A DNA stretch of 64,000 bases from NCBI RefSeq assembly GCF_000143415.4, contig NW_003314311.1, positions 905,062-969,061 of the forward strand, read 5' to 3'. Below are positions 1-10,415 of this stretch, piece by piece (position 1 is the stretch's first letter; the number at the start of each line of letters is the position of its first letter). The stretch comes from Selaginella moellendorffii (Eukaryota; Streptophyta; Lycopodiopsida; Selaginellales; Selaginellaceae). Position numbers and translations under genes: made by a program. The notes beneath the pieces were generated by a model, which saw only the letters and a program-made list of their open reading frames with translations, was not told the DNA's origin and ran no database searches.

Positions 1-848
1 TATAGGAGCCAATGAAGACACCCATAGTGCCTTGGTGTGTTATGGGGGAAATAAGACAAACTTATAAAAGAGCCAAGTGAAGGAAAAAAACAAGGAATAA
101 TATGCTACTATCATATGGTATGTTATTGATGAGATTTCCTCCAACTCCTCGTCACTACCATCTTGTCAAGCTAGAATGAAATTACTACTAATAGTCATTG
201 CTACAAAAAACATGTATTAGTTTGTAAAATTCATATTTGCTTACTTTGAGGTCAACATGATATTTTGTGCACCACTTGATCATTGTTATTTACTAATGGA
301 ACCTAATCTAGATCTTGGTTATCTAATGGTTAAACTAGAGCCTGATCCTAGTTGTCTGGTGGTGAAATATAAACTTAATCTAGGGCTTCTTCATCCTCTT
401 CTCCATTGTCACTTGTATTGCCATTGTTGCTAACATTGACAATTTCCTCTTGGTTTATGTTAGGGTCTCCATCCCTAGGAGTTCCAACTCCCAAGGGCAT
501 TTTATTTTCCATGCCTTTGGAACTCTTGCAAATATTGTACATTCCTCCATCCTTTACACCCTTTATAACAAGTCAAATGCAAACTGATGCCTCAAATGGC
601 ATGCCTCTATATTGAAGATATCTGTAAATAATATATATTTAAGAAAGATTTTAGAAATCATGTTATACCTATAAGAATGAAAAAAGGCTGACCATGTTAG
701 CAATCATAAGTTGTCGTAGCCACTGGTTTAGAGTTTGGGGTTTACCCTAAACCCTAAACCGAGGAGGAGCAAGAAAAAAAATCATAGAAGCAATCAAATG
801 AAAGAAACTCCCACTCATGTGTTGGATTTTTCTTGCTCTTGATCTCAC
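1..848. other. AT-rich intergenic DNA
   Basis: No convincing coding region or mobile-element terminus was seen here. The only distinctive sequence is a short pair of telomere-type repeats in inverted orientation at 726-760, listed separately. The last five bases (844-848, CTCAC) are the target-site duplication of element 1. Confidence 0.6.
726..760. repeat. Inverted pair of telomere-type repeats
   Basis: Positions 744-760 read as CCCTAAA-type plant telomere repeats. Positions 726-742 carry the complementary GGTTTAG-type sequence with a few mismatches, so the two form an inverted repeat with almost no spacer. It is too short to be a functional telomere. Repair-linked insertion or a telo-box-like promoter element are both possible. 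Confidence 0.5.
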
Positions 849-1276
849 TGTCAAGACCCCCAACAAGATCAAGACTGGAAAATGCAAAAAGACAAAGAGA
901 AAAAGCTAGTGGAAACAAAGAAAAGGCCTTAGACTGGCGTTGATTCAGATTGTGGAGAAATGGAACAAGGCTAACTTATATATACTATAGGTTGATGAAG
1001 CTCCACCACTCTTGGATCGAGGACGGCCTAAATATAGCTGAGGTCGAGGAGGCGCCACATCATCATCAGGAATATGGCTCAAGACTCAGGAATCGGGAAA
1101 TGTCTCGAGAGTCAGGAATAGGGAAGTGTCTCGAGAGTCAGGAATAGGGAAGTGTCTCAAGAGTCAGGAATAGGGAAGTGTCTCGAGAGTCAGGAATATG
1201 GTCTGCAGGTCAGGAATCCGACGAGAGTCAGGAATGTGGCAGGAATTGGGGGATTCCAATTGGGGGATTCCTGACA
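849..1276 (-). repeat. Element 1 3' LTR
   Basis: 428-bp terminal repeat with TG...CA ends. It contains about four tandem copies of a 26-bp unit at 1095-1198, each with a TCTCGAGA palindrome; one copy has a G-to-A change. It matches 6072-6499 except for about eight transitions. Confidence 0.95.
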
Positions 1277-1291
1277 GCACCCCCTCCTCAA
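1277..1291 (-). other. Element 1 polypurine tract
   Basis: Directly inside the 3' LTR the minus strand reads TTGAGGAGGGGGTGC. This is a purine-rich run in the position expected for the plus-strand primer of reverse transcription. Confidence 0.7.
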
Positions 1292-4200
1292 GAACGAGTG
1301 GAACGAGGATGTGAACGAGAACGAAGAGGAGGATGAGATGAGCGGCGAGGGATGGGAGATGGAGAAAAAGAATGAGGACTGGGACGAGAAGGATAGCGGC
1401 GGTGGAAGTCCTGAACAAGGTCAGGAGAATGAATTAGGTTGTCCGCAGGTTCCCAAGTGCGTTCCTCAGGTCCGTAACCCTTCCAGTCGACCAAATAGTA
1501 GAGTTTAGACCGTGAAATCTTGGAATCAAGGATGTCCTGAACCTCGTACTCAGACCCATCCTCGAGCTGCACTGGTGGAGGCAGAGGAATGACCCGATTT
1601 GGAATAGGACTGGGAATATAAGGCTCAAGGAGAGAGGAGTGAAAAACAGGGTGAATTTGATATGAAGAGGGAAGTGCAAGGCGATAAGTGACGGGATTAA
1701 TGATGGCAGTGATAGGAAAAGGACCGAGGCGTTTGAAATCGAGTTTTAGACAAGGCCTGGTGGTGGAGATATTTCGCCTGAGGAGCCAGACTTTATCCCC
1801 GATATTGTAAGGGGGACAATCCTGACGATGGACATTGGCAAATGTTTTGTGAGATTCTTGAGCACGATGGAGGTGGAAGGAGATGGAGTTGTGGATTTCC
1901 TGGAGGTTGGAGATAAATGCCTCAGAGCAGGGATTTGAACGAGAGGATTCGGATGAAGAAGGAAGTGAGAGATTGAATCGGGGATTTCAGCCAGAGTTCG
2001 CAAAGAAGGGGGAAACTCGAAGAGAGGAGTGAACAGAGTTGTTATAGGAGAACTCAGCAAGGGGAAGGATATCGAACCAGTTATCCTGATGATAGTTGAT
2101 GAAGCACCTCAAGAATTGTTCCAACGTCTGAATCATTCGCTCGGACTGCCCATCAGTTTGAGGATGATATGCCGAAGAGAGGTTGGCCTTCACTCCAAGC
2201 AGCTGCAAAAACCGTTGCCAGAAATGAGAGATGAACTGAGGCCCCCGATCCGAAACCACATCTGTAGGAATCCCATGAAGTCAGAAAATTTCCCTGAATA
2301 CCAATTTTGCCATGTCCTCGCCCGAAAATTCCTTGGTACACGGCAAGAAGTGAACCATCTTTGTGAAGCGATCCACCACGACTAAAATACTGTTGAAGCC
2401 TCCAGAACTCGGAAGATCACTCAAGAAATCCATGGAGATGGATTCCCAAGGACTTGAAGGGACTGGGAGGGAACGAAGCAAACCTGAAGGAAGGTGGCGA
2501 GGTACCTTATTCCGGGCACAAGTGTCACAGGAGGTAACAAAAGCTTTGATGTAGTCATCCATGTGAGGCCACCAAAAGTCTCGTGCAACTAGCTCATAGG
2601 TTTTCGCAATGCCGAAGTGACCAGCAATCGGGCTATCGTGGCACGCCATCAGGACCAACCTTCGAGCATCACCTTCAGGAACGTAAAGCTGCTCCCCACG
2701 GTACAATAAACCATCTAAGAACTCGAACTCGTCAAATCGCCGGCAGTCGGGAGTCACTGGGTGTCCAGCCTGAAGATGGGTGAAAATATCGCTGGCGAGG
2801 TCATCGGATAGGAGATCGTTTCTGATTGCATCCATCAAGGAGGAGTCCTGAGGGGCCAGGGAAATTGCCATAACTTGAAGCCGATCAGGACCGAGGATAA
2901 CTTGATCCTGTTGATCGAAGGCAGGATTACCAGGCTTGAGACTGAGATAGGAGCGCCTTGAAAGAGCATCAGGAAGGCCTTGAAGCTTTCCAGGTCTGTA
3001 CTTGATAACAAAGTCAAATCGACTCAGGAATTGTGCCCACCTTGCTTGACGACGGCTCAAAACTTGGGAAGTGGCAAAGTACTCGAGATTTTTGTGATCC
3101 GTCCAGACTATTGTTTGATGGTCCGCCCCCTCCAAGAAACGGCGCCACTCTCCAAAGGAATCCACGATGGCAAGGAGCTCCTTGTCGTGGATTTCGTAAT
3201 TGATCTCTGCAGGCTGGAATTTTCGAGAATGGAAAGCGACCGGATGAAGTTCGTGATCTACTCCGAGTTGAGACAGCACAGCACCAATGGCAAAGTCGGA
3301 GGCGTCAGCCTCGATGAAGAAAGGTTATGAGGAATCAGCATGGATCAAGACGGGAGCAGAACTGAAGGCCACCTTGAGTGTGTCGAAGGCCTACTGGGCA
3401 GCAGCAGACCAAGAGAAGGGAACATCCTTGCAAGTGAGATGCGTGAGAGGAAGGACAATGTCAGAATAGTGATCAATGAATTTGCAGTAGAAGTTGGCAA
3501 AGCCAAGAAAAACCTGAACGTCCAACATTGATTGTGGAGGCTCCCATTCGAGAATAGTCTTGACTTTGGCAGGATCCATCGTGATACCCTCAGGAGTGAC
3601 AATGTACCCAAGGAACTCCACAGACTGCTAATCAAATGAGCATTTCTCAAGCTTCGCGTATAGGCCGTGTTCTCGCAGCTTCGCTAGCACCTTGCGTACA
3701 TGTTCGTCGTGCTCCTCCTGAGTTTTTGAGTAGATGAGGATGTCATCGAGGTAGACGATCACCATCTGATCAAGAAACTCCCGAAAGACGTCGTTCGCCA
3801 TGTGTTGGAAAACTGCTGGAGCATTTGTCAAGCCAAATGGCATGACAGTGTACTCGAAGTGGCCATAGCGGGTTCGGAACGCAGTCTTCCATTCATCACC
3901 AGGCCGGATCCGGATCAGGTTGTATGCTCCACGGAGGTCGATCTTGGTGAAGAAGCGGGCACCGCCGAGGCGTTCCAACAGGTCCGAGATCAGGGGCAGC
4001 GGATAACGATTCCGAATAGTCACCTTGTTCAAACCTCGGTAGTCGATGACTAGCCGCAAGCTCCCATCCTTCTTCTTGACAAAGAAGACAGGCGCTCCAG
4101 CCGGGGACTGCGAATGCTGAATGTAGCCCGAGGCAAGGTTCTCATCCACGTACTCTTTGAGGGCCTTAAGCTCGGACGGGGATAACCCGTAGATAGGCCC

Positions 4201-5094
4201 CCACGGAGGTGACGCTCCTTCCTGTAAATCAATGGGACAATCATAAGGCCGATGAACAGGCAGTACACTAGCTTTTTTCTTGTCAAACACATCCCCAAAA
4301 TCATGATACTTCTCAGGAAGACTGACAGGAGAAACATGCAAAGCAAAAAGGAAAAGAGGTTCTTCATGAAGGAGTTCTTTCATAGTGATTGTGGAGATAG
4401 GAGGAGGCGTACGACTAAATGGAATGATGAGACGAGGATACGGTCCAGTGTAAGATGGAAGAGAGGAAAAAGAAGAGGGTGAAAACTTTGTAGAGTCAGG
4501 AACAGAACCCCGATTCCTGATTCGGACTCGATGAACAGCAGGGGAAGCCGTGGGAGAGATGAGCTGTAATTCCTTCCAACAGATCTGAGGCTGATGTAGT
4601 TGGAACCAAGGAAGACCGAGCACCACAGAGGAGGACTTGCTGTTGATGATGTTGAAGGCGATATCGGTGACGGTGGACCCGATGTGTACTCGAACGGGCA
4701 ATGTTTCCCTAAGTCTAGAAGATGGAGACACAAAATGCCCGCCGATGCCTTCAACCCTCAAATCCTGTATGGTAGGAGAAAGAGGAACGTGATGTCGGGC
4801 AGCAAAGTCCGTGTCCATGAAGCAGGAAGTTGCACCTGAGTCTAGTAGCGCCAGAGCCTTGAGTCCTGATTGTCCGGTGAAAGAAAGGAGACATGGGACG
4901 CGGAAGTTGTGGGAATTGGTGGTGGCTTTGATGAAAGGTGGTGAGGAGCTTGATAAAGAAGAAAAGTGATTTTTATTCGGGGAGTCCAAACAGACAGCTC
5001 CTACTCTGTTTGGACAGGGTCGTTTCCCGACTGCAATAGAGGTGGACTTTGAGGCAGAGTGAACTCGAGCAGTCGGGGAGGCTTCTTGGGACAT
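1288..5094 (-). pseudogene. pol: Element 1 pol (PR-RT-RNaseH-IN-chromodomain)
   Basis: One reading frame from ATG at 5094 runs to 1288 and is interrupted by five stops: 3628-3630 (TAG), 3391-3393 (TAG), 3325-3327 (TAA), 2281-2283 (TGA) and 1987-1989 (TGA). Visible domains in order: aspartic protease with LLDSGAT near residue 85; reverse transcriptase with [16 protein letters not shown] and the YLDD active site near residue 450; RNase H around 3300-3000 with a TDHKNLEY motif; integrase with the H..H/C..C zinc region, SDRGPQF and YHPQTDGQSER; then a chromodomain (YLVDWKGYGPEERTWEP) at the C-terminus. Each stop is explained by one C-to-T change on either strand (Gln, Arg CGA or Trp codon). The surrounding domains are otherwise continuous with no frameshift, so decay has been by point mutation only. 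The frame overlaps the end of gag by 94 bp, in the -1 frame. Confidence 0.93.
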
Positions 5095-5972
5095 ACAGCT
5101 GCTTTATGATTAGGATCAGCACAATAGAGGCAAAGATTATGAGATATTCGACATTGCTTCTCAGCAGGACTCAACTTCCCTCTAATGAGTCGGGGAGTAC
5201 CAGAAATATCCATCGGAACCGGAGTAGTAGCTTCAGGAGTATGCCCTGAAGACTCAAGCTGGGATTCCTGAGTCTGGGACGGAAAAACAACGGCGCGGCG
5301 ACTTTCCTGACGACGTTCAAAGAGACGATTGTCACATCGAATAGCTTTGTTGATGGCGTCCGACAGGTCCTTGGGATCCTCCATGGTGAGCAACAAATCC
5401 TTGACACCGTTGTTGAGGCCGAAACAAAATTGGTCAATCAGGGCCCGCTCATCCCACTGAGTGTCCAAAGCAAGGAGTTGGAACTCTGCAGCATAGATCG
5501 AGGCAGGACGAGACCTCTGAGAGAGACGTCTCATCTTTGTGGTAGCAGCCCGAACCCGATCCGTCTCGCCAAAACATGCTTCGAGCTTCTCTTTGAACAA
5601 TTGAAGATCCATCAGCTCCGGAACCACGACCCCTTTCATGCTCTTCTCCAGAAGAGGAGAAAACCATGACAAGGCTGCACCTTCGAGCAATGTCCCAATC
5701 GCGCCGATTTGAGACTCGGGAGTGGGGTACCGCTGATGTTGAAGTGCGAAGATCAACTCCATCTGGTTCAGGAATCCGCGAAGCTCCGAACGCTTGCCTG
5801 AAAATTTCGCCGGGAAACTCACCTTCGGTTCAGGAACTTTGCTGGATCCTTGAGCCGAAAGTGAAGCAAGTTCCTGCTGCATGCGAAGAAGGGTCACCTT
5901 CAACTCGGTATTCTCAGACTGGATTTTTGCAAGGACTTCAGCAAAGAAATCAGGATGACTTGGAGACTCCAT
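5001..5972 (-). CDS. gag: Element 1 gag
   Basis: Capsid/nucleocapsid protein of element 1, about 323 residues and uninterrupted. I start it at the ATG at 5972, because further upstream only non-ATG codons are available. The central part has a Ty3/Gypsy capsid-like stretch (around [16 protein letters not shown] and [11 protein letters not shown]). A zinc knuckle of the form CX2CX4HX4C ([14 protein letters not shown]) lies near the C-terminus. It ends at 5001, 94 bp inside the pol frame, which is in the -1 frame relative to gag. Pol expression would therefore need a -1 frameshift or re-initiation at the pol ATG. I saw no clear heptameric slip site in the overlap. Confidence 0.88.
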   Translation of the reverse strand: MESPSHPDFFAEVLAKIQSENTELKVTLLRMQQELASLSAQGSSKVPEPKVSFPAKFSGKRSELRGFLNQMELIFALQHQRYPTPESQIGAIGTLLEGAALSWFSPLLEKSMKGVVVPELMDLQLFKEKLEACFGETDRVRAATTKMRRLSQRSRPASIYAAEFQLLALDTQWDERALIDQFCFGLNNGVKDLLLTMEDPKDLSDAINKAIRCDNRLFERRQESRRAVVFPSQTQESQLESSGHTPEATTPVPMDISGTPRLIRGKLSPAEKQCRISHNLCLYCADPNHKAAVCPKKPPRLLEFTLPQSPPLLQSGNDPVQTE

Positions 5973-6071
5973 CGGCAAGAAGAAAGAAAAAAGGGGGAAA
6001 AAAGGCAAAGGTAATCAAACAACCAAAACGAGCTAAATCAAAAAACGAAAAAAACACAATCTAAATCAAAC

Positions 6072-6499
6072 TGTCAAGACCCCCAACAAGATCAAGACTG
6101 GAAAATGCAAAAAGACAAAGAGAAAAAGCTAGTGGAAACAAAGAAGAAGCCTTAGACTGGCATTGATTCAGATTGTGGAGAAATGGAACAAGGCTAACCT
6201 ATATATACTATAGGTTGATGAAGCTCCACCACTCTTGGATCGAGGACGGCCTAAATATAGCTGAGGTCGAGAAGGCGCCACATCATCATCAGGAATATGG
6301 CTCAAGACTCAGGAATCGGGAAATGTCTCGAGAGTCAGGAATAGGGAAGTGTCTCGAGAGTCAGGAATAGGGAAGTGTCTCGAGAGTCAGGAATAGGGAA
6401 GTGTCTCGAGAGTCAGGAATATGGTCTGCAGGTCAAGAATCCGGCGAGAGTCAGGAATGTGGCAGGAATTGGGGGATTCCAATTGGGGGATTCCTGACA
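6072..6499 (-). repeat. Element 1 5' LTR
   Basis: 428-bp terminal repeat, the partner of 849-1276. It carries the same 26-bp tandem array at 6318-6421. The adjacent interior sequence does not start with a TGG-type primer binding site, which is odd for a Ty3/Gypsy element. Confidence 0.95.
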
Positions 6500-6504
6500 C
6501 TCAC

Positions 6505-7910
6505 ACTCTCAATCTCAACTTGTGCACTTAATCTCTTGCAGTCTTTCACTCTCTGACTTTCAATCTCAACTTGTGTTCACACTTGCATGCTTGATTTCTC
6601 ACACTCATGTGCTTAATCTCTCACACTCTACCACATTTGATCTCTCGTACACTCCACTCACTGCACAAATAGTAATCTAATCTTAACCTTAACTAATTTC
6701 TCATCCTTTCTATTCATTCTGAATAACCTAAATCTCAACCATTACAATATCTTCGATCTTATTTTATTTTATCATTATTATTATATGTGAATTATGCTTC
6801 TTTATTTTGTATATTTTAATGATGATATAACTAGCAAATGTCAATGTTTCAGTTATTAGAGATATGATATTATTTTTTCCAAATTATCTAGAAAGGTTGC
6901 ATTCTCATCAATATTTTGTATGTATTTTGGAATTGTTACAAGAACTTTAAAGAGTAAAAATAAGGCATGCTGAAATATATTGTACTATATTAATCTATAA
7001 ATAGATGAATCCTCATCCAGAATTTTTTTTTGTATTGTATTAGATCCTAAATAATAGGCACATGCTTTAAATGTCATTGAGCAGTATTCATAATTATGGA
7101 TAACACTTGAGTCATACTAAGAATTGAATTTGTCATTGAAGAATTATTATTACTTAGCACTTAAGATTTGACAAGATTTATCATCACCTAGCACTTAAGA
7201 TTTGATATATTGACACATCACAAGTGCTAATAGTCAAATTAGATCTTTTAGATAGACACATTATACCAGAATATTATTACTGATATCATTATTGACTATC
7301 AAACTACATGTACTGACAATCCTTATTTGGATCTATATGCATACATGCATCAGACATCATAATAGATGATAATAATATTTATACTATCACACTTGCACAT
7401 GTTAAATTTGCTATAGAATTTAAATTCATTTTGTAAGTTGTTGACATTCTTCTTATTGCTCTCCTTAAATTTCAATTTATGTTTTTGTACAAGTAGCACA
7501 AAGAAAGAGAGAACTCCAAAACCTATTAAAAAAGATGGAGAAGTTTTTTTTACATTTTCAAGATCATCCACCTCTTTCATTCTTTTAGAGTATTATTTCC
7601 AAAAGTTTTTTATGTTGACATGTTAATCTTCATCTTAGCTCTATTTTTTTAGAGGCTGTGATTCGCAATAACACCAATATAGTTGTATGCTCATAATTTC
7701 TTCTTTCCGATGTAAGTGAGGGCAAACAACAATGGAATTTGTAGAATTCCAAGTCAAAGGAGATTTGAGTTTTGGGATCTCTAATCAAAGTGCTGAGATG
7801 CACTTCAGCAAAAGTGAATGTAAAGTAAGAGTCAATTGTCATCCTCTCTTCCTTTTTTAGTTCAAGTGGAGAAGTCATACTAGTGTTGGCATTAAATTCA
7901 CTAGCTCTAT
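6505..7910. other. AT-rich intergenic DNA without recognised genes
   Basis: Mostly AT-rich sequence. Short open frames occur on both strands, but none has a recognisable domain or coding-like composition. The first 200 bp contain several copies of a CTCACACT/CAATCTCAACTTGTG motif around the insertion site of element 1, a short degenerate repeat. Confidence 0.55.
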
Positions 7911-8120
7911 TATTGCAAATATGACTTCGGGTATCGAAAAATACTTGTCGGCTAGTCCTTATAAACACTCTTTCCTTATTGCTATGATAGCAAGAGCTTC
8001 GTATAGTTGAATCCCTTTAGTAGCCCCTCTTGTGCTAGTGGAGTTAATTGGACATTTTAAGTGTATTTAGATCGGATAATCATAAGGATGGAATTCCTAC
8101 GTATTATTAGTTAAGTATAT
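7911..8120 (+). mobile_element. Old solo LTR of the element 2 family, left part
   Basis: First 210 bp of a degraded LTR that aligns with the start of the element 2 LTRs (for example ATGACTTCGGGTATCGA, then a match through the region ending CCTACG...TTAAGTATAT). It is preceded by TCTAT at 7906-7910. The remainder of the same LTR resumes at 15350, after the inserted element 2, and ends at 16213, where TTTAT follows. The two 5-bp flanks differ by one transition. No internal region is attached, so this reads as a solo LTR that was later split. Confidence 0.8.
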
Positions 8121-9044
8121 TATTGCAAATGTGACTTCGGGTATCGAAAGATACTTGTTGACCAGTCCTTACAGGCACTCTTTCTTTACTACCATGACAG
8201 TAGGAGGTCGGTACTGCTGGTTCCTTTCAATAGCCCCTCTTGTCCAAGTGTTAGTTTACTGGGCTTAGCATCTGTACTTAGCCAGATGGACATAACGTAG
8301 GAACTCCTATGTGTTTCTAGTTGAGCATTCTCAGCCTGACTCTTAGTTCTTTTTTGCTCTGTCTTGCACTGGCTTGGCAAGAACCCTTGCATATTGAGAC
8401 TAATCCCTCAATATCGCTGGATGATAGCTTACCGTGTCTGCCAAACACCCTTGCTATCACGCCCTTTATGTTAGTCTCATTTCAGTCCAAATGCTATTTA
8501 TGGAAAGTGTCTAGATTCGCTCATTTAGCATATCTATGGAATGTAGAGATTGGCCTGAACACAATGGTGTTCGTCCCATGTCCAAATTTGTAATCTAGTG
8601 CCATTCCATATTTAGTAAGTTTCAAACTTGTCCCAGAGACTAACTCCTGGTATTAAGGGAGGCTTGGGGTGAAAGCCCAAAGCGTGTGTCCCTCAAGGGG
8701 AAAGGGGGGGGGGGGCTGTGGGGGGTTCCAAATGTATAGTAGGGATAGTGGTTGGAATGCATGTCCGACCACCTGAGACATCAGTTTGGCTCCCGCTGGG
8801 CTGTGTCGCTCCTTGTTCTGCATCCGGCTTGGGTCTAAGCCTAAGCTCCACGCTGCTCTAGTCGGTGGAGTACCCTCCTTCTCGTGTTAGGCCACCGGTA
8901 TGCCAAAATTGTGCCAAACTCCGTCTGACACCATTTTGCGTGCAGGTGCTGGATACGGGGAGCTGGTGCTCGTGGGATTGTACCGGACCCTCGTTTCATA
9001 GTGCAACGGGCTTGGAGTTCGGCTCCAAATTCAGGTGCGCTACA
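8121..9044 (+). repeat. Element 2 5' LTR
   Basis: About 924 bp. It ends TACA just before the primer binding site. Its first nine bases read TATTGCAAA where the 3' LTR reads TGTCGTGAA, so the canonical TG end has been lost. The same TATTGCAAA begins the neighbouring solo LTR. It contains the conserved GGGTGAAAGCCCAAAG...GTATAGTAGGG module at about 8668-8750, and a run of 13 G at 8704-8716. Confidence 0.88.
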
Positions 9045-9046
9045 TT

Positions 9047-9058
9047 TGGTATCAGAGG
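9047..9058 (+). other. Element 2 primer binding site
   Basis: TGGTATCAGAGG, two bases after the 5' LTR. It is complementary to the 3' end of plant initiator tRNA-Met, the usual primer for Gypsy elements. Confidence 0.85.
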
Positions 9059-9235
9059 AATTGTCTCAGCGATTCCTATCCAACTTTTGTCGGATTTTCT
9101 GACTCAAGTTGCATACACAGAGACTTTTCTAGTAGATCCAAAGCGACCTATGTAGGATTAGTTGGATTGCATCATTCGGTAAGAACGTTGCATGCATGTT
9201 CAGTTACTGATAGAGGCATGCATGCAGCTAGCGGG

Positions 9236-10415
9236 ATGGTGAAACGGAACCGTGCTGATAATGCTGAAACCTCTAGATGGGCGAATCGAGAGGAGGAAAC
9301 TCCTGCTAGAGATGCTGCGGAAGAGGCAAAGGCTGAGTCAGAAGAGGAAGAGCCGGATGCTATGGCGTTGCAGCGAACGGCTCAGGAAGTCGAGATCGAG
9401 AATTTGCGAAAAGAGATTCGCAACCCCGAAACCACCCAATTTTAGAGGCATGCAGGACTATCAGGTTTTGGAAGACTGGGTCTACGATATGGAAAACTAT
9501 TTCATAGCGGCAGATGTAGATGATGGTACGAAAGTTGCGTGTGCGCAATCCTTTCTCACCGATCATGCCAAAACTTGGTGGCGCCAGGTGTGTGCTGAAA
9601 AAGGGCAGACTAGAAGTTGGACCAAGATGCGGTCTCGTATCCGTAAGGAATACTTCCCTGATGATCTTGGTCTGAGACTTTGCGCGGAGCTGCGGCGGTT
9701 AAAGTAGCGAGGGGATCTCATGCATTACGTTAATGCGTTTGCTCAAAAGCGCATTATGATTGCAAATATGAGTGACGAAGATGCACGGAGTTATTTCCTG
9801 GAGGGTTTAAGTTCACTTTTTCGTAATGAGATTTTGAAGTTTAAGCCAAAGACGTACATGGAGTGTAAGGAGGCGGCGCAGCAAGTTGCCTTTAGTCACT
9901 CGCTCATGGAACAATATCAGCAACCGTATGCTGGTAACTCGGATAAGAATAAAAATTCTGGGAATAAACAAGGTGATTGAAAACAAAGGGTGGAAAGTAG
10001 GTTCCGCCCTGGAGGCTCACAAGAAACGGTTAACAAAGGTGGTGGTGGTTGGAGACCACCAGCAACTTCTTTTGGTCCTAGGCCCTCTATTCCTCCTCCT
10101 GGTGGATACAAGCAGCAGCAATCTGCAAAACCTGCTTCTAGCGGAACGGGTAGTGTGAGTCATTGCTTCCATTGTGGAGAGTTGGGACATAAGTCCTTGG
10201 AATGTCCCAACAAGCATAAGACAAGGTCTCAGGTTAATGTCATGAGGGAAGACGGTGGTGGTGAAGCTGAAGGGGTTGACAAGTTGGTCAATGCAGACTA
10301 TGAGGAAGAAGAGGTGAGTAACTTTCGTTGCTTTCCTCAAGCTTTTCTTGCAGTCAATGCAAACACTGATCCGTTGATGTATCTGGTAGGCTTTTTCTGT
10401 GGACACCGAATCTGA
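9236..10415 (+). pseudogene. gag: Element 2 gag
   Basis: The reading begins at ATG 9236 with an acidic, probably coiled N-terminal segment. It shifts frame near 9425 and continues through a capsid region (GMQDYQVLEDWVYDMENYF) similar to the gag of element 4. A CX2CX4HX4C zinc knuckle (CFHCGELGHKSLEC) follows near 10164-10205. In-frame stops lie at 9705-9707 (TAG), 9978-9980 (TGA) and 10413-10415 (TGA). The first is an apparent Gln-to-stop change and the second fits a Trp-to-stop change. No ATG-initiated intact gag is left, so this copy cannot make particles by itself. Confidence 0.85.

Larger units (their letters stand above)
849..6499 (-). mobile_element. Element 1: Ty3/Gypsy chromovirus
   Basis: This is a complete LTR retrotransposon of 5651 bp read on the minus strand. 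Two LTRs of exactly 428 bp (849-1276 and 6072-6499) begin TG and end CA. They are flanked by a perfect 5-bp duplication, CTCAC, at 844-848 and 6500-6504. The interior carries gag, then protease, reverse transcriptase, RNase H, integrase and a C-terminal chromodomain, the gene order of Ty3/Gypsy chromoviruses. A purine-rich tract lies inside the 3' LTR (849-1276). No clear tRNA-complementary primer site was found next to the 5' LTR (6072-6499). The LTRs differ at eight positions by my count, all transitions, so insertion is recent. Five in-frame stops in pol make this copy non-autonomous. Confidence 0.95.

Noticed and set aside
3628-3633. TAG followed by CAG in element 1 pol as a programmed read-through site
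   Set aside because: Only partly like the CAR-YYA read-through context, and four more stops follow in the same frame. Simple mutation explains all of them.
8700-8716. G-runs as stand-alone G-quadruplex regulatory elements
   Set aside because: They occur within the shared LTR module and are already covered there. Nothing in the sequence alone shows an independent role.
9035-9235. Open frame upstream of the element 2 gag ATG
   Set aside because: It starts in the LTR and primer-site region from a non-ATG codon. The ATG at 9236 is the natural start.
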